Shown here piece by piece: positions 43,001 to 55,000 of a DNA stretch of 64,000 nt; position 1 is the stretch's first letter, and every line of letters starts with the position of its first letter. The notes under the pieces were generated by a model. It searched no databases and was not told where the DNA came from. It saw only the letters and a list, made by a program, of their open reading frames with translations. The position numbers and the translations under genes are program-made. Source of the DNA: Brachionus plicatilis (taxonomy: Eukaryota; Rotifera; Eurotatoria; Ploima; Brachionidae); assembly GCA_010279815.1 (NCBI GenBank), contig QEOQ01000348.1, positions 96,396-160,395 of the forward strand. Reading direction: 5' to 3'.

Positions 43001-46000
43001 TAAGATAAAGCCACAATTTTGCTCGTTTATCTTACTCTCTCCTAGCCATTTTCATTTGTGAGAAAAATCAACAAACATTGGAATTTTTTTTCTATCTTTT
43101 TACTATTATTTTTCTTTCGTTTTTTGTGGTTGTTGTGAATATCAACACCAAACTTGTGTACAAAATGAATACAATTTTTGCCAACTGCATGAACAGTGAG
43201 TCTTACGCAAATAAATAAATCAAAATGGTTTTTTTTTTTTTTAGACTAGAAATTAAAAATATCTCTCTTGACTATGCTCGATTTATTCTCTTCGGTTCTG
43301 AGGCCCTTTTGTGATGCATCTTGGCATTCACTTGTCATTTGGAATTTCTTTTTTTTTTTTTCTCAATCAAAGTCAATAACTTTTGAAATCAAATTTTTCA
43401 AAGAAATTTGCTTTAATTGCCATTTGCATTTGTATTTTTTTTTAATAAAATATGATTAAATAAAATTTGATTTAATAATGAATTGTAGATTAAAAACTAG
43501 TTTTAGACTTGACAATAACAACACCAACAAAAAACGCTATTATTTAATCACATTTCTTAAATTGATATGTTAATTCTGAACTAAAAGTGAAAGTGACATT
43601 TGATTTTTAGAAAATAAAAAAGAACTAAATCACACAATTTCCATCTCTAAATGTTTAGCTCAAGTTTTAGCAAAAAATTTTTCTTTTCCACTCACTACAG
43701 CTTTACAATGAGAACAAAAACTAGACTTAACTATAAGACTATATGAAACTAACGGGTGTAGAATAAAAAATGGCACGAAAGTTAAGTTTAAAAGAGTGCA
43801 CAAGACCTTCTCCAATTTTTTTCAAAATTTAAAATCAGACTGTTCCTAGCTTTAAAATAAAAAAAAATTATATCATAAAGTTGAATTTTCGATAAGTTAT
43901 TAGTAAAAAATGTACCAAACCATCAAAAAAGATTTTTGCCAAAATTTGTCAAAAGCTGAAGTTGTAAGGCGATTCAATGGTCTTGGATACAAAAAAAGTT
44001 CTGTTTATCGTTGGCTAGATGTTAAAAAAAAAAGAAAAAACTTTACAGAGAAAAAAAGGAAGTGGTAGACCTGCTAAAATTAGAACGAAACAAATGGTTG
44101 CTAAACCAAGAGCCTATTTCAATCATAAATCGGGCCAACATATCTACTTTGGAGAGTGTATTAAGAAACGACTTGAACTAATGATTAAAGAATATTATTA
44201 GGATGACAATTATGGATTTTGGTCCGACTTAGCATCATCTCATTTTGCGAATATGGTACATAATTATATGTTAGATAAATTATAAGGTATATTGCTAAAG
44301 AAGTGAATCCAGCAAACGTACCAAAAGCAAGACCAATCTAAAGTTAATGAGGGTGATCGAAAGACCAAAAATCTTAAGCAACTAGAAAACACAATTTCGC
44401 ACTAGCCTGAGCAATATGGACCCAAAGGTTTTGCAAGACCATGCCAAGACTGTTCGATCTCTGATATCATACGTCGTCATGGAGTTAAAAATCTTAACTG
44501 ATATCATTTTTTCAATATAGTTGTGTTCAGTTATAAATAAAAAAAAATTAAAACCTTTGTTAAATAAAAAATTTTTTCATGATAAAATTAATTTTGTGCC
44601 ATTTTTTATTTTAAACCCGTTATGTTTCGAAAGGGTCCAGTATTAAAATTGCTTCTCTTGATACTCTATAATGCATCAAAGTCTTTGCAAAGGCTTGAAA
44701 CGATGCTATATTCTTTATGGAGATATAGACAATCAGAATACTAAAATGTAAAAAATCTTTCTATATTTTTTCATATATATTCCGATTTATTTTAATTAAT
44801 TAAATAATTTAATTATTAATTTTAATTTTATCAAATAGTTATCTAAATCTACAACATGTCCAAGGACTCCGCTTCGGATCGTGTTTAATTTTTAATATGA
44901 TGATTAAAATAGTCAAAAAGTACAAAAAGTAGGCTAAGGAAAATGGCCAAATAAAAAAATTTGTAATAAAAAAGTGCAGAAAGTAAAAAAAGGAAATGAT
45001 TATTTAATATTTAAATCTCATTGTCTATTCATGATCGGATCTGTAGTTTGCATATTTGGGTTTTTTTATAATGGAATGTGGTGTCAAGCAAGATCTTATC
45101 ACCATTCCACTTGAATATCTTTATAAATGATCTAATAGAAGAATGTTTATGGTTGGCATTTTAAATAAACTTAATGAATCATTAATTGTTTATGTTAATG
45201 ACAATCATCTTCCAAATTTAAATTTATACCTGCAGTGAATTTTTTCATAAATGGAGATTTAAATTTAACTCAGTCAAATCCAAAACAATTACATTTGGTT
45301 ATTTCCTCTTTAGTTGTGACTTCTTTTTGACTAGTAACAAACCGCATAAAGTTGCTAGTATAATTCCTAGTAAAATTCAAACAAGTACACAAATCATATT
45401 TCTCAGCTGATTGTTATTTGTTATACAAGATGAGTCTTGTATGTCTTTCTTTAAAAAGTATAATCTCTAAAAAGTACAAAGCATTTGCTATTTTCTCTTA
45501 ACTGTGGACAACAAAATCCTCAAAATTATAAACACTTGTCAAAATAATCTTGTTAGACAAATGTTAAATCTAATTGTCACATGACGGGTATTCCAAAAGT
45601 TCTTAGACTCTTTAAAATTGAACAACTTTACTTCTTTTCCAAGACGTCCTTTACCAATTTTATCAGATTCACCCACCTATCTTGCCAAATATTCAAATAC
45701 TTTTGTTTTAGGCACTTCGAACAAAAATCATTGCTTTCCTCTTTCGTTTGGAAATAATGCAGTTCACAAAAAATAGAAATGGCGAACCAGTATTAACTAG
45801 TTTTGGTCAACTTAAATTGAGCTGGCTACATCTAAAACTCTAATTTATAGAGCTATTTGTATTTATAATTTAAGATTAAAATCTTTTCCAAATGAATTTA
45901 TTAGACCATATTAAATCAGTTCACATCTTCTGGCCAAAAAATGGCTTATCAATAGCTGATCTTTGGTCTTATTCTACTTGGTTTTTAATTTTATATTTTA

Positions 46001-49000
46001 TTCTAATTTTTCTTGCATACAAAACATTTATTAATATCATTTATTTTTTATTGAACTTCTTCTGATGGAGGCTATAATTTGAATAGAATGAATACAAGTA
46101 AATAAAAAGCTTCATCGCATAAGTTGTCTTGAGTTGGCCATTTTTCCTAAAAAAGGTTTCAGCTTTACGAAAATTATTGAAATATTTTAAATGGTTTCTT
46201 GAGCAAATACAAAAAAAGGCCGAACTAAAGTGAAATTAATTTTTATTTCTAAATAAAATCAGCTTAAAAAAAAATTTTAAAATCTTTTTTTATACCAACC
46301 ATGAAAAATATTGAAGAAATACACTTATTTATACTTAGTAGGTAGTTTTTACAATTGATTGTAATTAAGCTCTTGTTAAGTGTGAACAAGTATTTTCAAG
46401 TATTTAAAATAAACTGAAAATTTTTAAATTAGTTAAAAGCTAAAATGAGCAAAATTTTCGATTAAAATTTAAATCTGTGAGATCTTAATTTATGTAAAAT
46501 TAGCATCAAAAATCTATTTCTATGATAACAAAAACTTGAAGTTTATGTGCACAAAATTGTTGCTTTGTAGCTACTTTTTCAAACTATTTGACATCTTGTC
46601 CAAAAATGACCCAACAATAGATTTTAATTTCCGCAATTTATGGACACAAACGAGTCTTTGGAGTGTTTTAATAACAAGAAAAGTTTAAAGTAAATAGAAA
46701 CCATTGATTTAAATCGCAGTGTACGTATGGCGACCACAAAATTCAAGCTAAAAGATTTATGAAATGCAAGTTGATTTACTAAAAAAAAAAAGAAAATAAA
46801 AGCAATTTAATTTAGTTTCACAAAAATTCTTTATTGACAAAATAAAATAAAATTTGTTTTTTCTTTTCTAATTAAAATAAACCAGCAATTTTTACTTCAT
46901 TAATTTTATACAACAACAAGCTTAATATTAGATAATCGGATCGTTAAATTGGACAAAGTATGACCTCAAATATCCTCATTCTTTTTCCCAATTAATTCAA
47001 GCTCTCAAGCATCGTTAAAAAAAACAAATATTTAATTTCTATCTTTATCTTGACACTAAACTAGAATTGATTGTTTGCTTTTTAATTCAGATGCAGTTTG
47101 ATCTTGAGCTCAATCAGAGTGGCTGTGTGTCCAGTGGCGATCAAGGAGAAAAGAAAAATAGAATTAAAAATTTTTAAAGTCAACATGCTGAAGAAGTCTT
47201 TGTAATTCAAACGATTTTTGGCATAAACTTTTCAATTCATTTTTTTCTTTAAAATAGAAGAAGTTCTATAAGTGAAAATTTAAAGTGATGACTTGAAAAT
47301 ATAGTTCTACTTTGTTAAATAAACATGTTGCTGTGTTTGAAAATAAAATGGGAATTAATTAAAAAAAATAATTAATTTTTAAATTCAAAGTGGCCTAAAC
47401 GTAAAAAAATGCTTTTTTAATTAAACAAAAAACTATATCATTAGAGGTAGAAATTGAAAATAAACAGATAAAAAATATTTTTCCAAAATTATTATACAAA
47501 ATTTCTTGAAGATCTAAAAGTTTCATTTCTAAAAGCATTCTTATAAATCTAGTTTACTATTTGTTTGCTCTTGAACCCGGTTTCTTGCCTAAATGTTCGT
47601 GAAAAGTTCCAACTTTGTTTTAAAAAAACAACCGGTGTTTTAATGCATGTTTTTTCAACTTTTTTGTTTATATCTTATATCGAAAATTGTATTTTTTATT
47701 TTAACATTAAACTCAAATATTGCAACACCAATATTTCTCTGTGGCAAAAACGAAAGCGTTCTAATACACGCAAACATGATTTTTATAATTTTTTAATTAT
47801 TTAAAAAATTGGGACTATTAGTTACAAAAAGAACAAGAATTACTTTAGTAAAACAAATCTAGTTTATCTCTGAAAAGAACAGAAAAAAACAAACAAAGTC
47901 TAGATTTTTATATTTGCATTGAAATTATATCATATGAAATGGTTTTAATTAAATAAAAATTTTGACTGACACAAAATTTATTTAGAATAATTATTTTTTT
48001 TTAATAAAATTCATAAAAGTTTATTAGCTGCATCATTTAATTGACCGTACTTTTAAGTTAATTTTAAACTCTAAATTTAACCGTCATGCATCCAAAATCA
48101 AATATTGAATTTTATTTAAATAATCATTTCTATTTATGTGGTATCATGTGTTATGATCTTAAAAAACATGGACTTAAGGCTGCATGTAAAAAATTTTCTA
48201 GTTTAAGGGGTTTTGAAGTTCGTTTCAATTCGATCAATTCAGAAAAACTTGAATAACTTTTTTACTAAAAAAGATAATTTAGTTCGACAAAATGCTTTAT
48301 CTATTATAAGCAAATTTGCTTAATGCAGTTATAATAAGTCTGCAAAATACTCTGCAATTTTCTGCATTTTGCACGTCATCAAAAAGTATTCTAATCAACT
48401 GTGCAAGTACATTGCAGAGTTTTTGCACACATATATTTTCGGATTAAGCAAAGTTGCTTAAACATTAAACATTTTACATAACTAAATTATTCCGGCATCT
48501 TGAAGTTAATGATAAATTAAAAATATCATTTCAATTCAAAGAGCTTATCATTAGATATTAAAATTAATGTTTGAATTAAATTAAATAATTTTAATGTAAC
48601 ATGCCTGATATGTTATGTAGATTTAAAAAAAAAAAGAATAAATTTTTTATTTCGAAAATATTCGTAGGAAAGATCGACCTTTTCATTTAATTACTTATTT
48701 GGAATTTAATATCTGAATTTCATTTTTAAATTTTATTCTTAATTTTGAATGCTAGATACAAATACTTTTGAAATAAAAAAATTCAAAATAAACTCTACAA
48801 AAAATCAGTTTATAAATTTGAATTTTAAAAATCAATTTTATCAATAGATTGAGAAAATATTTTTATTTAATTATTTTATTTTTAAATCAACATAACATGT
48901 AACGCACTTTGCATTAAAATTATTTAAATAAATATAAAGAATAATTTTAATGTTTAAAACTCTTCGAATTGAAATGATATTTTGAATTGATCATCAACTT

Positions 49001-52000
49001 CAAGATGCCATTATTCCTTATAGTAAAAGAGTTATTCAAATTTTTCTGAATTGAAACGATTCAACTGAAATGAAATTCACAACCCCATATAGATAAACAC
49101 AAATAAGGAAAACAGTGAAACAAAATATAGAATTTTTTTTCAAATTTTACTTAGATAGTTTTATGAATTTATTATCAATAAAAATAAATACTATCTATAA
49201 CTAATAGTAATAAAAGAAATTAAATGAATTTGTCAAATTTGAGAATTGTGAATAAAGAAAAAAAAATTTAAATTGAAATAACTTTTTTTTTAGGTCTAAA
49301 ACTCTTTCAGCAAAGCACATCAGCTGACACAAACTGTGTAAGAGCCAAATTTGGTCTCTGAAATTTGATTTTAATTGTCTACTTATGCACAAAGTGTTGA
49401 GCTTTAGGAGAGATAAAATTTGATAAAAATAAAGTTATCAGCTGATACATTATGCGGAAAGAGTTTTAGACCTGAACAAAAAAAGCACTTAAAATTAAAA
49501 AATTTTATTTTTTTTTAAATTCTTTTTAATTCTTTTAATTCTAATAATCAGAATTGAAAAATAACTTAAAATTCTTACTTTATAAGTATTTTTTTACTCT
49601 AAGTCTTGATAATTCACATTATGCTACTTTTTTACTTTAGTTTAAATTTTATTTTGACTTGGACCGATTTTAAAAAATCTTATTTTTTTTGTTTGAATTT
49701 AAGCTTGAAAGTGAACAAGATTTTTATTAGAACAAAATAAAAATTATTCATTTCCAAACATGCTTTCTTTGCGATCAAGAAAAAATTAGTGTCCAAAAGC
49801 TTCAAAGAAACTTTCATTGTCTTTTTTAGAATTTTATCAAAATTATTCAACTATGGGACTTAGATGAAGTCTTCGATCATTCTAAAACCTGCCTAAGTCA
49901 TCTCTACATTATATTTTCATTCTATATAGTAACTCAGGGTTGAACAATTAATTCGGTAAAACCGTGAATTCTTTGAATGACTATAGCTTTTCTTTGAAAA
50001 AAAATTTTTCTATTAAATAAAAAAAAAAAAGCATTTAAAGAACGTCTTTGTTAACAAAAACAAACAATAAAGAATATTTTTTTTTGATTTTTTATTTTAT
50101 TTAAACGACTAGTCTTCACTACTTAAAAGAAAACACAAATCCTCAAAAAAAGAAACTTTCTTGATAATTGGTAAAAATTTGAACAAAGAACATTATAAAA
50201 TTTATTTTATGATGCTGATTACGAATTTCTTATAAAAAAATTCAAAAACTTATTCGATTTTTCTGTTATTTCAAAATAAAATAAGTTTTAGAAAAAAATG
50301 GGATTGGGCTTAAACCATTAATTTCATTTATTGCAATAAATAGGGTCAATTTTCTATTTGATTGATATTTGAAAAAAAAAATTTAAATGCCGAGTTTTGA
50401 AACGATTAGAAGATGAAGAGGCAAAAAATGACAATAATTAGTGATGAAGAAGATGAAGAAGAGTCTGAAAATGAAAAATCTCCACTGAACGACCTAAAAA
50501 TTTGTTTAAAATGTACAACTGTATTTGGAAAAGTCAAAACAAATCAAAACAATTGGATTTATATTGAGAAATGTAACAATTGGTCTTGTAGGAAATGCCT
50601 TCCAAGAGGCTTAGATTTAACTACTGAATTTTTTTTTCAAAAATACATATTTTTTTTACACATATTTTATTATTTTTTTTTTGTATTTTAATTGCTTGAA
50701 TTATGTAATTCACGGATATATTTGGGTGTTTTTATTACAAATGATTTGAAATGGAATAAACAATGTACAGGGGCAGCTATGAAAGCTAACCGAATACTGG
50801 GTCAAATAAGCAATTCTTTTAAAAACCTTAGCCGAGAATCATTAAGACTTCTCTATACATCACTTGTGAGACCCCATCTGGAGTATGCAGTAGGAACTTG
50901 GAGTCCGCATTTAAAAAAAGACATTATAATTCTTGAAAAAGTGCAAAGAATTGCGACAAAACTGATTGATTATACCAGAGCCAAGTCTTATGAAGATAGA
51001 TTGAAATACTTAAATCTTATTAAGCTTGAAAATCGTCGTTTAAGGGGGAATTTAATTCAAATATACAAAATTTTAAAAGGTTTTGAAAAAGTATCTTTAA
51101 CTAATGGAATCAATTTCGCTTGTGGTGTAAAAAGCCTAAGAAGACCAGATGACAATAGACTGGTCCGAGAAATAAATTGCAGAGGCTCTTTAATAATAAT
51201 AATAAAAATATATAATTTGGGTGGATACCCTGGGCAGTTCCGAAAGACGATAGCCTTCTTTTCAGCCCCATGTTAGGAAAGTGTTCACGAAATTTTTACA
51301 TATTGAAAAGTTGAAAAAATAAAAATTGAGTTTCTACTTTAAATTATAAACTGAAATCTTTAGGCTCTTTAAGATTTAATTTTTTAACAAATCGCTGCGT
51401 ATAATTATGGAACAGCTTATCATTAAATGCTGTTAGTGCGCAAACAATAAATAGCTTCAAAGCAGTCATTGACAATGAAGTTTTTGGAATGGTGAAAAGC
51501 AAAGTCTGCCAAAGCCTTAGTTTATAAGACTAAACGCTTTTGAGCGTCAGTTTAGATAGAAATATCTATACTGCAGATACTACTACTACTACTATTTTAA
51601 CTACAACTTTTGAACCGTTCTTTTATTTTAAATAATGAGGATAAACGTCTTTATTTAAATAAATATATAAATATATAATGCCAAGCTGATGAAAACTGTC
51701 CCAAAAAAAATATATATTATTATTTAATACGTTCGTAATTTAAAGAAAAATCTTTTTTATATTATTTTAAATAAAAGAAAATGTTCTGTTCTAAAATTTT
51801 ATATTTTTTTCGAAAAAAAATCAAAAAATCGCACAAATAATTAGCGATCAAATAAAAGAATTCACAGTTTTACCCCATTTTAATATAAACAAAGCTCTGC
51901 AACTTTAGGAGAATTTAAATTAAAGCGCTCAGCTGTTTGAAGTCAGCTTTGGATGAACAATGACCAAGCTCATAGTACTCAATTATTCACACTCAGTCAA

Positions 52001-55000
52001 ATTTTCGATCTGGCTGTGATGAACAATTGATCAAAACGGAAAGAGAGGAGCTCAATTAATGCCAAAGAGAAAATCAATAATTTGTGCGCGCGACTCGAGG
52101 TCGAGCATGTCATGTCAAAGATATTTAGTATAAAAATAAAACAAACAAACAAACAAGATGTTTTGATTTGGCCGGGCCAAATATCTGTCTGGCTCAAAGA
52201 TTAAATACCATTTAATTAGCCAGAGTATAAGATAGGCGTCATACAAATACAATTAGAATAGATAATCAAAAATATTTAACCAACCTGTTTGAGTGAGTCC
52301 AAATGTTTGATCGGGCTTCTAAAAAAAAATAAAATAAAAACAAAATAAAAATTATTAGCTATTTCTCTAGATGTCTATCCATAGCGACTTAATGTTTGTT
52401 GTGCATAATAATTCCTCAAATGATTGTTTTTAATTAATTGAAGCAAATCTGACGCCAGCTAAATGAAGAGCTACATAGACCACAGTAAATCGATAAATTA
52501 TAATTTTCTTAAATCAATAAAAATTGATTATCGATTTTTGTATACTTTTTCAAGGCAAACAAACCCTACAAGTTAATAAAGTTTATTTAACTTTGTTTAC
52601 ATTTTTGATTGTGTATGCCAACAGAATTGTTAAAATGTTTGCTATACAATCTTTTGGATAGTGGCAAAATTTGACTTGTTCAACTTATAACTTAAGTAAG
52701 CTGATTGATTCATGACGCCAATTAACATTTGACCTTGACTAGGCAAACATTTTATTTACTCAATTGTCTTTATTTGAATGAATGTAAGAAGAAACATCAC
52801 TATTTGACAATCATTGGGACAGTTTTTTCTTTCAAAAAATTTTTTTTCCCAAGGTAATAAGATAAAAAAAAATTCAAAATGATGGATATGACTGACCTAT
52901 GATTTTAAAACAGAAATATTTTATTAAGATTAACCGATTGTAATTTGAAAGAAAGATATTTGAAAAAATAAAAAAATGTTAAGTTAGTTGTGTCAATTTT
53001 ATTTCTTTGAGTATTTTGCGCACTTATGTTGTAATAAATCCATTAGTATAATACTTGTTTAATTACGGATCTAAGGTCTAGAAGAAAAACAAGAGAGGAC
53101 ACAAAAATCGATACAACATTGATTTTTTTTCAAATTAATAAATAAATAAAAATACCTAGGACAAAAAAAATAATTAATTTATAAATCAATCTTGTGTGAT
53201 ACAATCATATAATATAATTTCATAAATCAATTTATGTGTAATCAAAAATTTACGCAACGTCAATTATTTGATGATAAAAAAAATCAAAATTTCCTAGTAA
53301 CTTAGAATAGTTACGTTAAATCTACTTAATTAAAAAAAACCTATTCTATTGAATCTCATTACAAAATAACTCAAATATTGAAAAATTTATAAACTTTTAA
53401 AGTTAGCTAATTTTTCGGACACCCTCATCCTCAATTAAAACTAGAAAAAAATTTATGTCGCCACAGCATGTCTCAAAAAATTAACTATCTTCAATTTTTA
53501 TTCTTTTTTCATTAATTTAAATTTTGAATTCATTAATGTACATTAATTGCTGAATGTTGTTAAAGTTGATCATTACTTTTTTTTGTAATCAAAGTGTTTA
53601 CTTTACTTTATTTAAAAATAAAAAATGGACAAATGAGTTGACTGAGCATGGATCGAATAAATCTTTTATAAAATAAGTAAAGCTCATTCATCTTATTTTT
53701 CGTCTTTTTTTTTTTAAATATTTAAAATTTTTTTAAATTTTAAATTAATAAAATATTTAGTAAAAAAGCAATATTTTTATTTTGTCTTAATCACGATTGG
53801 TACTGCAAAAATCTAAATTTACGGCTATTTTCATCAGGAATAATACAACCATGGCTGCGTGACACAAACAAGGATTAATGAGACAATATTTAATTTCACA
53901 TTGTCAATTGTGTCATTACTTTTTTCACCTTGATTAATTCATTCTATAAATACACTTAATGAAGCTTAATTATTTTTTCGATATTCAATTTAAATAATGA
54001 CTTATTAAATCATAACAATGGGTTACATATCCAGCCTAATAATCATTCCCAACGACTTGAATATTGATCAAAAAATCAAAATAAGCTAAATATATTTTAT
54101 GTTGCCTTTCAACTCAATTATTATTGAAAATCTAAATATATATTCATTAAGACTATGAATCATTACAGAAAAAAATCCTACTATTGAAATTAAAATCAAA
54201 TTTTTAGAAGAAGAAAGTGGCCAAGTAAAGTGGGTGAGCCTCGTGATTGTATTAATAGGTCTGACATTTGCATTTTACTCAGCATAGAACAAAATAATAA
54301 ACAAATTGTGAAAAAATTGTTCTCGTCCAGCTTGAGACTAGTCTAAATTAATTTGTTTAAAAAGCTTTTTAATTTGAAAGCGTCCATAAAAACAAATTTA
54401 ATCTCAATTTACAAATTATCAATAGTTCCGTTCCAGTAAATTAAATAGCAGACTTTTTGAATAGTTTTTGATACAAAATCATCTTATATTTATAGAAATC
54501 TGAAATTGTGAATTTTCATAAAAAACTTTTATTAGAAAAAATAAAAAAGTTACATTTTGCCTTCAAAATATTTAAATTTTTTTAAAATGAAAAAACTCCA
54601 TGCAAATAAATCACAAATATGCTTTCAGTGATTTAACAAGATTTTGATTCTGCAGAAAACTGAAATGGCTTAAATAAATTCCTCGGTAAGTGGCTCAGAA
54701 TTTGTTTCAATTTTTTATAGGAATTTTACATATAACTTTGATAAATACTAATAAACAATAAAAGAATTTTAATACAATTTTTATGCTATTAAAACTTTAA
54801 TTAAAAAAATAATCAGCTTTTGGATGATTTTGGCATAAAAAAAAATAAAAAATAAACTGTCAATTTTTTTATACAATTTAAAATTATTTGGATAAAAAAT
54901 TTGTTAAATATGAAAATTTTGCATTAATTAATGATTAAGCGATTAAAAAAATAACTTAAAAATCCTAATAAAATCAACAAGGAATACACAAGATTAAAAA

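Noticed and set aside
47565..47804. 79-codon plus-strand frame
   Set aside because: Low-complexity, hydrophobic, no similarity; probably chance.
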